Shown piece by piece: positions 43,177 to 51,805 of a DNA stretch of 64,000 nucleotides. How positions within the stretch are numbered: position 1 is the stretch's first letter; every line of letters starts with the position of its first letter. The DNA is from Pseudomonas sp. GM74 (GTDB lineage Bacteria > Pseudomonadota > Gammaproteobacteria > Pseudomonadales > Pseudomonadaceae): the NCBI RefSeq assembly GCF_000282455.1, contig NZ_AKJG01000049.1, positions 1 through 64,000 on the forward strand, given 5' to 3'. Under the pieces are notes generated by a model. The model worked only from the letters and a program-made list of their open reading frames with translations. It was not told the DNA's origin and did no database searches. The position numbers and the translations under genes were made by a program.

Positions 43177-43193
43177 TTGGCACCGCCCTTGCT
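43177..43193 (+). promoter_or_regulatory. Sigma-54 (-24/-12) promoter of gcvH
   Basis: TTGGCAC-CGCCC-TTGCT matches the RpoN consensus TGGCAC-N5-TTGCW exactly, with GG at -24 and GC at -12. Transcription should begin near 43205, giving a leader of about 50 nt before gcvH. Confidence 0.9.
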
Positions 43194-43253
43194 ATCACTC
43201 CTCCAACCCCGCTCGTCGCCCCGCCACGAGCCTTAAAACAATAAGGAGTTGAG

Positions 43254-43637
43254 ATGAGCCAATTGCGTTTTACCGTCGATCACGAATGGTTGCGCCTTGA
43301 GAGCAATGGCCTGGTCACCGTCGGCATCACGGCGTTTGCCCAGCAGGCGCTGGGGGATGTGGTGTTCGTTCAGGTGCCTGAACTGGGCGCCTTCGATGCA
43401 GGCGCTGAAGTGTCGGTGCTGGAGTCGGTGAAGGCCGCCAGCAGTATCGGCATGCCGCTGGACGGTGAAGTGGTCGAGATCAACGCGACGCTGGAGAGCA
43501 CCCCGGAACTGGTCAACGAAGACCCATTGGGCGAAGGCTGGTTCTTTCGCTTCAAACCGGTCGATGTCGAGGCGCTGGGAGATCTACTGGATCAAGACGC
43601 CTACGAACGCCTGACCGCAGAACACGCCGACGCTTGA
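43254..43637 (+). CDS. gcvH: Glycine cleavage system H protein
   Basis: 127 residues. [18 protein letters not shown] and the lipoyl site [11 protein letters not shown] with Lys60 are diagnostic, as is [11 protein letters not shown] near the C-terminus. It carries the aminomethyl group between GcvP, GcvT and GcvL. AAGGAG precedes the ATG. It heads the sigma-54-driven operon and is followed 41 bases later by glyA; in P. aeruginosa gcvP2 comes between. The lipoyl synthase gene downstream supplies its cofactor. Confidence 0.96.
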   Translation: MSQLRFTVDHEWLRLESNGLVTVGITAFAQQALGDVVFVQVPELGAFDAGAEVSVLESVKAASSIGMPLDGEVVEINATLESTPELVNEDPLGEGWFFRFKPVDVEALGDLLDQDAYERLTAEHADA

Positions 43638-43678
43638 AGCCCCCCGGGCATTTCCCGAATCCGCAAAAGGACCACACC

Positions 43679-44935
43679 ATGTTCAGCAAGCACGACCAGA
43701 TCAAAGGCTACGACGACGAACTGCTGGCGGCGATGAACGCCGAGGAGGCGCGGCAGGAACACCACATCGAACTGATTGCCTCGGAAAACTACACCAGCCA
43801 GCGGGTGATGGAGGCACAAGGCAGCGGCCTGACCAACAAGTACGCCGAAGGGTATCCGGGCAAGCGTTACTACGGCGGCTGCGAGCACGTCGATGTGGTC
43901 GAGCAACTGGCCATCGACCGCGCCAAACAGCTGTTCGGCGCCGACTACGCCAACGTCCAGCCCCACTCCGGCAGCCAGGCCAACGCCGCGGTTTATCTGG
44001 CGTTGCTGCAAGCGGGCGACACCGTGCTCGGTATGAGTCTGGCCCACGGCGGCCACCTGACCCACGGCGCCAAGGTGAGCTTTTCCGGCAAGCTGTACAA
44101 CGCCGTGCAGTACGGCATCGACACATCCACGGGCCTGATCGACTACGACGAAGTCGAGCGCCTGGCGGTCGAGCACAAGCCGAAAATGATCATCGCCGGG
44201 TTCTCGGCCTATTCGAAGACCCTGGACTTCCCGCGCTTCCGTCAGATCGCCGACAAGGTCGGCGCCTGCTTCTTCGTCGACATGGCCCACGTCGCCGGCC
44301 TGGTGGCCACCGGTCTGTACCCGAACCCGCTGCCCTACGCCGACGTGGTCACCACCACCACGCACAAGACCCTGCGCGGCCCCCGTGGCGGTCTGATTCT
44401 GGCCAAGGCCAATCCGGAGTTGGAGAAGAAGCTCAATGCCGCGGTGTTCCCCGGTGGCCAGGGTGGCCCGCTGATGCACGTGATCGCCGCCAAGGCGGTG
44501 TGCTTCAAGGAAGCGCTGGAGCCGGCATTCAAGACTTATCAGGCGCAGGTGATCCGCAACGCCCAAGCCATGGCGCAGATGTTTATCGAGCGCGGTTATG
44601 ACGTGGTGTCCGGCGGTACCGACAACCACCTGTTCCTGGTCAGCCTGATCCGCCAGGGCCTGACCGGCAAGGACGCCGACGCCGCCCTCGGCCGTGCCGG
44701 CATCACCGTGAACAAGAACGCCGTGCCCAATGATCCACAGTCGCCGTTCGTGACTTCGGGCCTGCGCATCGGTACGCCGGCGATCACCAGCCGTGGCTTC
44801 AAGGAAGCGCAGAGCATCGCGTTGGCAGGCTGGATCTGCGACATCCTCGATCACCTGGGCGATGCCGACATCGAAGCCAATGTCGCCCGCCAGGCGGCGG
44901 CCCTGTGTGCGGACTTCCCGGTCTACCGCGACTGA
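43679..44935 (+). CDS. glyA: Serine hydroxymethyltransferase
   Basis: 418 residues, full length for Gly[58 protein letters not shown] and the PLP lysine in [14 protein letters not shown] are all present. It interconverts serine and glycine with one-carbon transfer to tetrahydrofolate, taking up the methylene group released by glycine cleavage. The frame opens at 43634; the ATG at 43679 after AAAAGGA gives the family start. By position it is glyA2 of a GcsR regulon. Confidence 0.97.
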   Translation: MFSKHDQIKGYDDELLAAMNAEEARQEHHIELIASENYTSQRVMEAQGSGLTNKYAEGYPGKRYYGGCEHVDVVEQLAIDRAKQLFGADYANVQPHSGSQANAAVYLALLQAGDTVLGMSLAHGGHLTHGAKVSFSGKLYNAVQYGIDTSTGLIDYDEVERLAVEHKPKMIIAGFSAYSKTLDFPRFRQIADKVGACFFVDMAHVAGLVATGLYPNPLPYADVVTTTTHKTLRGPRGGLILAKANPELEKKLNAAVFPGGQGGPLMHVIAAKAVCFKEALEPAFKTYQAQVIRNAQAMAQMFIERGYDVVSGGTDNHLFLVSLIRQGLTGKDADAALGRAGITVNKNAVPNDPQSPFVTSGLRIGTPAITSRGFKEAQSIALAGWICDILDHLGDADIEANVARQAAALCADFPVYRD

Positions 44936-44950
44936 CCCTCCACCGCACAA

Positions 44951-45087
44951 CCTGTAGCAGCTGGCGCAGCCTGCGTCCGGCTGCGCAGCAGTCGTAAATT
45001 CGGGTGACGTGGTTTGTCTGATTCACCGCGAATTCCGGTTTTACGACTGCTTCGCAGCCGGACGCAGGCTGCGCCAGCTGCTACAGG
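44951..45087. repeat. 137-bp inverted-repeat element, copy 3
   Basis: The best-preserved copy: the outer ~45 nt on the left (CTGTAGCAGCTGGCGCAGCC...) and on the right (...GGCTGCGCCAGCTGCTACAG) are nearly perfect complements, with TCGTAAA/TTTTACGA at the inner ends. It occupies the glyA-lipA gap and ends about 20 bp before the lipA ribosome-binding site. Confidence 0.85.
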
Positions 45088-45123
45088 TTGTGCGTTTTCC
45101 CTTTGCTCAAAAGGACAAAGTAC

Positions 45124-46113
45124 ATGAGCACTATTGTGGAACCGACTGGTGCAGGCCCGATGAAAATAGAAATCGGCACCAAACTGCGCGGCGCGGAAAA
45201 GGTCGCGCGGATTCCGGTGAAGATCATTCCCACGGATGAATTCCCGCGCAAACCCGACTGGATTCGCGTGCGCATGCCGATCTCGCCGGAGGTCGACCGG
45301 ATCAAGCAACTGCTGCGCAAGCACAAGCTGCACAGCGTCTGCGAAGAAGCGTCCTGCCCGAACCTCGGCGAGTGTTTTTCCGGCGGTACGGCGACTTTCA
45401 TGATCATGGGCGACATCTGCACCCGTCGCTGCCCGTTCTGTGATGTCGGCCATGGCCGGCCCAAGCCGCTGGATGCCAATGAGCCAATGAACCTGGCCGT
45501 GGCCATCGCCGAGCTGCGCCTGAAGTACGTGGTGATCACCTCGGTGGACCGCGACGATTTGCGCGACGGCGGTGCCCAACACTTCGTCGATTGCCTGCGG
45601 GAAATCCGCAAGCTGTCCCCCGGCATTCAACTGGAAACCCTGGTGCCGGATTATCGTGGACGCATGGACGTGGCCCTGGCGATCACCGCCAATGAGCCGC
45701 CGGATGTGTTCAACCACAACCTGGAGACCGTACCGCGCCTGTACAAGGCCGCGCGGCCGGGGTCGGACTTCGAGTGGTCGCTGGACCTGTTGCAAAAATT
45801 CAAACACGCGGTGCCCCGTGTGCCGACCAAATCCGGCCTGATGCTGGGCCTTGGCGAAACCGACGAGGAAGTCATCGAGGTCATGCAGCGCATGCGCGAG
45901 CACGACATCGACATGCTGACCCTCGGCCAATACCTGCAACCTTCGCGCAGCCACTTGCCGGTGCAGCGCTTCGTGCACCCGGACACCTTTGCCTGGTTCG
46001 CCGAAGAAGGCACGCGCATGGGCTTCAAGAACGTGGCGTCCGGCCCGCTGGTGCGTTCGTCCTATCACGCCGATCAACAACTTCATGGAGGTACGGACGG
46101 TTTCAAGCCATGA
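45124..46113 (+). CDS. lipA: Lipoyl synthase
   Basis: 329 residues of the radical SAM enzyme. The auxiliary cluster motif [12 protein letters not shown] and the SAM cluster motif CTRRCPFC are intact, and [19 protein letters not shown] and [19 protein letters not shown] are family signatures. It inserts sulfur into octanoyl groups on GcvH and E2 proteins. The ATG at 45124 has AAGGA upstream. It probably is a second lipA dedicated to the glycine cleavage locus, since the housekeeping copy normally sits with lipB, which is not here. Confidence 0.96.
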   Translation: MSTIVEPTGAGPMKIEIGTKLRGAEKVARIPVKIIPTDEFPRKPDWIRVRMPISPEVDRIKQLLRKHKLHSVCEEASCPNLGECFSGGTATFMIMGDICTRRCPFCDVGHGRPKPLDANEPMNLAVAIAELRLKYVVITSVDRDDLRDGGAQHFVDCLREIRKLSPGIQLETLVPDYRGRMDVALAITANEPPDVFNHNLETVPRLYKAARPGSDFEWSLDLLQKFKHAVPRVPTKSGLMLGLGETDEEVIEVMQRMREHDIDMLTLGQYLQPSRSHLPVQRFVHPDTFAWFAEEGTRMGFKNVASGPLVRSSYHADQQLHGGTDGFKP

Positions 46114-46146
46114 TGGAATGACTGGTCATGCATGGAGCCGTTTCCG

Positions 46147-46905
46147 ATGTTTCGTTCACCCTGTCTGCTGTTGCTGTGCCTGAGCCTTGCCACGCCGTGC
46201 ATGGCCGACGCGTCGAAGCCCGGGCACATGGTGTATGTGCGCAGCGTCGACCCGGGCATCGAGCAGGACATCCGCTATGCCAGCGCGCACAATTTCACCG
46301 GGCACCCGCTCGACGGTTACCAGGCGGCGCAGTGCCTGCTGTCGGAGGACGCTGCGAAGGCCCTGGCCCGGGTGCAAAGCTCACTGAAAGCCGAAGGCTA
46401 CGGCTTGAAAGTGTTCGACTGCTATCGCCCGACCCGCGCGGTGGCGGACATGGGGCGCTTCGCCACCGAACCTGGCGACCCGCTGAAGACCGAGTTCTAT
46501 CCACGGGTCGACAAGCAGGACTTCTGGCGCCTGGGTTATGTGGCGCGGGTGTCCAATCATTCCCGGGGCAACACCGTCGACCTGACCCTGACCGGCCCCG
46601 ACGCCCTGCCCGCCGACATCTGGACACCTGCTGCCACCCCAGTGGATTGCACCGCCCCTTATGGCCAGCGCTGGCACGACGGCGCGCTCGATATGGGCAC
46701 CGGTTTCGATTGCTTCGATGAGCGGGCGCACACCGACTCGGCGCTGATCAACGCCACGGCCAAAGCCAATCGCCAGCGCCTGACCAGTGCCATGGCCAAG
46801 GAAGGCTTCGTGGGTTATTCGGCCGAGTGGTGGCACTTCACGTACAGCGGGAATCCGCCGAAGCCGGACGTCATGGACTTCCCCGTCACGCCGCTCGTAC
46901 CATGA
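46147..46905 (+). CDS. ddpX: Exported D-Ala-D-Ala dipeptidase (VanX/DdpX family)
   Basis: 252 residues with signal peptide MFRSPCLLLLCLSLATPCMA. The mature protein has FDCYRPTRAVADM, the zinc motif SNHSRGNTVDLT (His and Asp) and YSAEWWHFTYS (catalytic Glu, zinc His). It cleaves D-Ala-D-Ala in the periplasm, either for cell-wall fragment turnover or starvation recycling. An upstream in-frame ATG at 46132 exists; GGAG favours 46147. The stop overlaps the next start by ATGA. Confidence 0.88.
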   Translation: MFRSPCLLLLCLSLATPCMADASKPGHMVYVRSVDPGIEQDIRYASAHNFTGHPLDGYQAAQCLLSEDAAKALARVQSSLKAEGYGLKVFDCYRPTRAVADMGRFATEPGDPLKTEFYPRVDKQDFWRLGYVARVSNHSRGNTVDLTLTGPDALPADIWTPAATPVDCTAPYGQRWHDGALDMGTGFDCFDERAHTDSALINATAKANRQRLTSAMAKEGFVGYSAEWWHFTYSGNPPKPDVMDFPVTPLVP

Positions 46906-47618
46906 ACATTCTGCTCAAGGCCCTGTTGGTGGCGTTTTTTCCACTGGCCGCAATGGCCCAGGGACTCGACGGCAGCGACCAACTGATCGTGGTCACCAGC
47001 AAAAACTGGGATGACATCCAGGGCACTGCCCAGCGCTATGAACGACACGGGCAGACCTTCCGGAAATTCGAAGCGCCCTTTGCAGTGGTGCTCGGCAAGA
47101 ACGGCATGGGTTGGGGCAAGGGACTGCTCGATATCGGGCAACCTGAAGGGCCGGTCAAACATGAAGGCGACGGCAAGGCGCCGGCTGGAATGTTCAAGCT
47201 GGGCACGGCATTTGGTTACGAGCCTTCGGCCGACACCCGCCTGCCTTATCTCCCATTGATGCCGACCATCGAATGCGTGGATGACAGCCAGTCCACGCGT
47301 TACAACGAACTGGTCGACGGAGCGGTCGTCGAAAAGGACTGGAACAGCTCCGAACGGATGCGCCGCTCGGATGAGCTGTACCGCCAAGGCATCGTCATCC
47401 AGCACAACACCCCGGCAACTCCCGCTGCCGGCTCGTGCATTTTCTTCCACATCTGGCGCGACCCCAGTGCACCGACCCGTGGCTGTACGGCCATGGACCC
47501 GGCGAACATCGCGCGACTGTTCGACTGGCTGGACCCGGGCAAATCTCCGGTGCTGGTGCAACTGCCCGAAGCGCAGTACGAGCAGTTGCGTGAGCGCTGG
47601 AAACTCCCAAAGCGCTAG
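46902..47618 (+). CDS. L,D-transpeptidase-like (YkuD) exported protein
   Basis: 238 residues; signal peptide NILLKALLVAFFPLAAMAQG. APFAVVLGKNGMGWGKGL and DGKAPAGMFKLGTAFGYEP resemble the YkuD fold of YafK/YbiS relatives, and FFHIWRDPSAPTRGCTAMD is the catalytic His ... RGC motif. Such proteins cross-link or trim peptidoglycan. ATGA coupling with the dipeptidase gene suggests they act together on D-Ala-containing peptides. Confidence 0.85.
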   Translation: MNILLKALLVAFFPLAAMAQGLDGSDQLIVVTSKNWDDIQGTAQRYERHGQTFRKFEAPFAVVLGKNGMGWGKGLLDIGQPEGPVKHEGDGKAPAGMFKLGTAFGYEPSADTRLPYLPLMPTIECVDDSQSTRYNELVDGAVVEKDWNSSERMRRSDELYRQGIVIQHNTPATPAAGSCIFFHIWRDPSAPTRGCTAMDPANIARLFDWLDPGKSPVLVQLPEAQYEQLRERWKLPKR

Positions 47619-47631
47619 TCAACGCCGGACC

Positions 47632-47741
47632 CTGTGGCGAGGGAGCTTGTCGGATCGCCGCACCGTCCCGCTGGGGCGCGAAGCGGCCCTAAAAGATGGG
47701 ACTGCTACGCAGTCCAGCGGGAGCAAGCTCCCTCGCCACAA
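47632..47741. repeat. REP-like pair of a second family, with insertion
   Basis: CCTGTGGCGAGGGAGCTT and inverted GAGCAAGCTCCCTCGCCACA differ in stem from the other REPs. The left half is interrupted by GTCGGATCGCCGCACCG, followed by TCCCGCTGGGGCGCGAAG. Same inserted block as in three other repeats here. Confidence 0.82.
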
Positions 47742-47763
47742 ATGCTAGTCTCTCCTGGTCGTG

Positions 47764-49152
47764 TTAACCCCGCTCAACCACCACGCCACTCATCGAAGGC
47801 TTGGCCAGCGCGTAATAGATCACCCCCGGCACCAGCAGCCCGACGATCCAGGAAATGTCCACGCCACCCAGCTGCGCAACCATCGGCCCGGAGTAGAAAT
47901 GGGTGTCGACAAAGGGCAACTGGATCAACACGCCGATCACATAGACGCTGATCCCCAGCACGTTCCAGCGACCATAGCGCCCGTTCGGATCGGACAGCGC
48001 CGGGATGTCGTAACGCTCCTTGTTGATGAAGTAGTAATCCACCAGGTTGATCGCGCTCCACGGGGTGAAGAACGTCAGCAAGAACAGGATGAAGTACTTG
48101 AACGAGTTGAGGAACGAGTACTGCCCCAGCAATGCCAGCGCGGTGGACGCCGCGACGATCAGCAGCACAAACAGCATGCGCTGGCGGGCGGTGATTTCCA
48201 GGCGACGACGAAAGCCACTGATGATGGTGGCGATGCACATGAAACTGCCGTAGGCGTTGAGGGTGGACACCGTGACCTTGCCGAACACAATGCTCAGGTA
48301 CAGCAAGGACGCGATCACACCGCTACTGCCCAGGCCGACAATGGTCGCCACTTCGTGCCCGCGGAAATTGGCCCCTGCCAGTGCGGCGGCGAACACCCCC
48401 AGCACCATCGAAGTCTGAGCCCCCAACACTGTGCCGAGGCCCACGGCGGTGAAGGTTTTCCACGATGAGGTCTTGCTCGGCAGGTAGCGCGAGTAGTCCG
48501 CCACGTAGGGGCCGAAGGCGATCTGCCAGGACGCCGAGAGCGAAACCGCCAGCAGCAAAGTGCTCCAGGCAAAATGACGATTGTCGAGCAGCAGGCCGAT
48601 GTCGTTGAGGGTCATCAACCGGGTGAACAGGTAGGCGAAGGCGATGATGCCCAGCACGCTGGCCACCCGCCCGACCAGGTGAATCACCCGATAACCGAAG
48701 ATCGTCAGGAACGCGATGCACGCCGCGAAAATCAGGATGCCGGTGCTGTCGCTGACACTGATCAATTGCGCGATCGCCTGCCCCGACAGCACTGCGCCGG
48801 TGGCGCTGAAACCCAGGTACATCAGGCACACCAGGACAATCGGGATCGCCGCGCCATACACCCCGAACTGCACGCGGCTGGAGATCATCTGCGGTAAGCC
48901 AAGCTTTGGCCCTTGCGCCGCGTGCAGCGCCACCACGGCACCGCCGAGCACTTGCCCGATCAGCAAGCCGATCAGCGACCAGAACACATCGCCGCCCAGC
49001 ACCACGGCCAGGGCGCCGGTGACGATGGCGGTGATTTGCAGGTTGGCGCCGAGCCACAGGGTGAACTGGCTGTAGAGACTGCCGTGTCGCTCAGCCTCGG
49101 GAATGAAATCGATCGAGCGAGTCTCGATCAGGGGACTGCGTTGCACACTCAT
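47764..49152 (-). CDS. NCS1-family permease, divergent member
   Basis: 462 residues, about 12 TM segments. SIDFIPEAERHGSLYSQFTLW, ALHAAQGPKLGLPQMISSRVQFG, ASWQIAFGPYVADYSRYLPS and FFTPWSAINLVDYYFINKERY match NCS1 landmarks, but the sequence is clearly different from the other two permeases here. AAGGAAA precedes the ATG. It is the last gene of the minus-strand run and lies 46 bp after the TorF porin gene. Confidence 0.9.
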   Translation of the reverse strand: MSVQRSPLIETRSIDFIPEAERHGSLYSQFTLWLGANLQITAIVTGALAVVLGGDVFWSLIGLLIGQVLGGAVVALHAAQGPKLGLPQMISSRVQFGVYGAAIPIVLVCLMYLGFSATGAVLSGQAIAQLISVSDSTGILIFAACIAFLTIFGYRVIHLVGRVASVLGIIAFAYLFTRLMTLNDIGLLLDNRHFAWSTLLLAVSLSASWQIAFGPYVADYSRYLPSKTSSWKTFTAVGLGTVLGAQTSMVLGVFAAALAGANFRGHEVATIVGLGSSGVIASLLYLSIVFGKVTVSTLNAYGSFMCIATIISGFRRRLEITARQRMLFVLLIVAASTALALLGQYSFLNSFKYFILFLLTFFTPWSAINLVDYYFINKERYDIPALSDPNGRYGRWNVLGISVYVIGVLIQLPFVDTHFYSGPMVAQLGGVDISWIVGLLVPGVIYYALAKPSMSGVVVERG

Positions 49153-49198
49153 GAGGGTGTTTCCTTTGTGGAACTGTTTTTGTTGTCAGGGACGGAAC

Positions 49199-49939
49199 TT
49201 AAAAGGTCTTGGTGGCACTGGCTACAACTGTCGCCGAACAGAGGTCGTCATAGCCGTACCAACTGCTGCACTCGCTTTTCGACAAGTCGGTATCGACATA
49301 ACTCAGCCCCCAGGTCACGCCGACGAAGTCGCGTGTCAGCTTGGCTTCCCACTCGTAGTAAGACTCACGGCTATCGCCATTGGCGGACCAGAACGCGGGG
49401 TCATTCACATCGTTGCGCCCAAAGCGCAGGTCCAGGCCGACTTCAGCCGGTAGATCGATTTTGTAGCTCAGGTAGGTGTAGAGGGTGTCCTGGTCCTCGC
49501 CGAAGAAGTTCGGCGTGTCCTTGGAGTAATAGGCACCCAGCTTCACGCCGTACAGGTCAAGGACGGCGTAGACCTCGCTGAGGTTGAATTCGGAATTTTT
49601 CGGGTAGTCGTACTTGATGTAGCCCAGGTCCAGGCTGATGGCGTCCGTGGCCTGCCAGTAGTAACCAGCGTAGTACTCAAGTTCCTGACGAGTGTCGAAG
49701 CCGCCACCGAAATCCACGTTGGAGGTCCAGGCGCCGATGTACAGGCCACTGCTGTGCAACAACGTAGCCCCGCCCTGCACGGCCGGATCACCCAGGGTTT
49801 GCGAGATGCCACGGGTACGGTAGTCGCTGACCACGCCCAGGGTCATGTCAAGGCTGAAGTCATCGTTGAGGGCCAGGGCGTGGCTGCTCAGGGGGGCCAA
49901 TGCCAGTGCGGCGAGGGTCAATGCTGAAAGTGCGTTCAT
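49199..49939 (-). CDS. TorF-family putative outer-membrane porin
   Basis: 246 residues with a signal peptide (ALTLAALALAPLSSHALA). The mature part is beta-rich with alternating aromatic residues: LDMTLGVVSDYRTRGISQTLGDPAVQGG and LYIGAWTSNVDFGGG are the TorF (TIGR02001) hallmarks, and it ends with a C-terminal Phe (SATKTF), the usual outer-membrane targeting end. It probably admits the substrate handled by the neighbouring periplasmic amidohydrolases. Confidence 0.85.
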   Translation of the reverse strand: MNALSALTLAALALAPLSSHALALNDDFSLDMTLGVVSDYRTRGISQTLGDPAVQGGATLLHSSGLYIGAWTSNVDFGGGFDTRQELEYYAGYYWQATDAISLDLGYIKYDYPKNSEFNLSEVYAVLDLYGVKLGAYYSKDTPNFFGEDQDTLYTYLSYKIDLPAEVGLDLRFGRNDVNDPAFWSANGDSRESYYEWEAKLTRDFVGVTWGLSYVDTDLSKSECSSWYGYDDLCSATVVASATKTF

Positions 49940-49988
49940 ACAGTTCTCTTGTTGTTATGGCGTACGGGGAATTTCAGGCATGGCGATG

Positions 49989-50025
49989 CCAGGCCCCTCG
50001 CGCGACGAGGGGCTGGCGGTTTTTT
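49989..50025. terminator. Strong hairpin between amidohydrolase and porin genes
   Basis: CCAGGCCCCTCG-cgcga-CGAGGGGCTGG has a long GC stem. A T6 run follows on the plus strand; on the minus strand, the direction of the genes, no T-run follows. It may attenuate read-through into the porin gene or just protect the upstream mRNA end. Confidence 0.5.
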
Positions 50026-50047
50026 GCGGGTGCTGGGTGTACGCAGG

Positions 50048-51787
50048 TCAGGACGCGGGGGCGTAGACCTGCTTGCCGGCGAAGAAGGTGTTCAGGACTT
50101 TGGTTTCGAACAGGTCGTCATCGCTGACCTTGAACACGTCCCGGTCGAGGATGATCAGGTCAGCCTGCTTGCCCGGTGCCAGCGAACCGATCTGCTTGTC
50201 CAGACCCAGGGTTTTCGCCGCGTTGAGGGTGTAGGCATAGAACATGGTCTGGCGGTCGATGCTTTCCTTGGCATTGAGTACGCCCAACGGGCCTTTGCGC
50301 GTGCTGGCCTGGGCAATGGCGTTGAACGGATTGGCGCTCGACACCGGCCAGTCGCTGCCACCGGCAATCGTCGCGCCGGCGTTATGCAGGGACCGTGCGG
50401 GATACTGGTAACCGTAGGCAAAGGCGCTGATGTAGGGCTTGACCAGTTCGACGGTGTAGGTCTCGCCGGTGGCCCACAGCAGTTGCATCGAGGCGATCAC
50501 GCCCAGTTCCTTGAAGCGTGGAAACTCCTTGGGATTGACCAGTTGCAGGTGCGCGACGCTGTGGGGTACAGGCGTCGGGCTGAGCTTGCGCGCATACGCC
50601 ACGCCATTGAGCGCTTCGCGCACTGCGCGGTCGCCGACGGCGTGCATATGCACGATCCAGCCGCGTTTTTCCGCCGCCACCACCAGTTCGCCGAAATGCG
50701 CCGGGTCGGTCAGCAACTGACCATTTTTATGGCTGTTCTTGAACGGCACGATGACCGCTGCGGTTTGCCCCGGGAATTCGAGAATGCCGTCGACAAACAC
50801 CTTGATGCCGGGGAAGGTCAGGTTAGGCACGCCCTCGAACTGCTTCATCACCGTGGCGATCACTTCCAGATCGGCGGGCTTGCTCTTCGGGTTGGTGACC
50901 ATCAACGCGGCGACGTGGGCGCTGAGTTCGCCGTTCTGCGCCAGCGCCTTGTACAGCGGCAGGACGCCGACGCTTTCGGCGGTGGCATGGAAATCGAACA
51001 GTGAGTCTTCACTGCCGCCGTTCGCCGCGGCGTCCATCCACGCAGTGATGCCGAATTGGTTGTTGACCCGCACCGCCTCTTTCGCGGCCTTGAGCATGGT
51101 CTCCTGGCTGGGCGCGGGAATTGCGCTGCGCACCACGTCCCAGCGTGATTCGGCAAAGTAGCCATTAGGCGTGAAGTCCGCTTCATGGCCGACGTAACCG
51201 CGCTCTTTCTCCGGCAGGCTCTTGACCAGTGCAGCGTCGATGTTCAGACGCTTGAGCATCGCGTTGTTGGCCCAACCGGTGTGGCCGTCGATGCCGCTGA
51301 AGACGATAGGCTGATCGGCCCAGCGCCCCTGATTGAACACCTTGCCCAGTTCACGGCTTTTTTCCCAATAGGCCGAACTGACCCCGGCGACGCTGATCAC
51401 ATCGCCAGCCCGGGCACGCCCGGCCTTGTCCTCTTCAATCAACCACTGCTCAAGTTCGGGTAGTGGTTTGACTTCGTCCAGCAGGTTGGCCTTCATGCTG
51501 TCGAACGCCCCCACCACCGGGTGGCTGTGGGTGTCGATCATGCCTGGCATCAACACTTTGCCCGCCAGGTCGATGCGCTGGGTCTTGGCGTCGGCCAGGG
51601 CATTGATTTCGGCATCGCTGCCCACTTTCAGAATCTTGCCGTCTTGCACCGCAACAGCCTGCACCAGTGCCTGGCCGGGTTCGGCGGTAAAGACCTTGCC
51701 GTTGAACAACACCAGGTCAGCGGCGGCCATGGCCTGCACCGACGACAAGGCCAGCGCGGCGGCCAACAGGTTTGGAATCAATCGCAT
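50048..51787 (-). CDS. Exported YtcJ-type amidohydrolase (second of two)
   Basis: 579 residues; signal peptide LIPNLLAAALALSSVQAMAA, then DLVLFNGKVFTAEPGQAL. Metal ligands are visible: MPGMIDTHSHP (HxH), HMHAVGDRAVREAL and GGSDWPVSSANPF. This is the YtcJ/N-substituted formamide deformylase branch, exported here. The arrangement next to a homologue at 51806 suggests duplication and specialisation. Acts on amide or imide bonds in the periplasm; substrate unknown. Confidence 0.88.
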   Translation of the reverse strand: MRLIPNLLAAALALSSVQAMAAADLVLFNGKVFTAEPGQALVQAVAVQDGKILKVGSDAEINALADAKTQRIDLAGKVLMPGMIDTHSHPVVGAFDSMKANLLDEVKPLPELEQWLIEEDKAGRARAGDVISVAGVSSAYWEKSRELGKVFNQGRWADQPIVFSGIDGHTGWANNAMLKRLNIDAALVKSLPEKERGYVGHEADFTPNGYFAESRWDVVRSAIPAPSQETMLKAAKEAVRVNNQFGITAWMDAAANGGSEDSLFDFHATAESVGVLPLYKALAQNGELSAHVAALMVTNPKSKPADLEVIATVMKQFEGVPNLTFPGIKVFVDGILEFPGQTAAVIVPFKNSHKNGQLLTDPAHFGELVVAAEKRGWIVHMHAVGDRAVREALNGVAYARKLSPTPVPHSVAHLQLVNPKEFPRFKELGVIASMQLLWATGETYTVELVKPYISAFAYGYQYPARSLHNAGATIAGGSDWPVSSANPFNAIAQASTRKGPLGVLNAKESIDRQTMFYAYTLNAAKTLGLDKQIGSLAPGKQADLIILDRDVFKVSDDDLFETKVLNTFFAGKQVYAPAS

Positions 51788-51805
51788 CGGAACGCTCTCT
51801 GGTTT

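Noticed and set aside
43194..43253. Glycine riboswitch before gcvH
   Set aside because: The leader is only about 50 nt with no conserved tandem aptamer pattern; control by the sigma-54 promoter and adjacent activator is sufficient.
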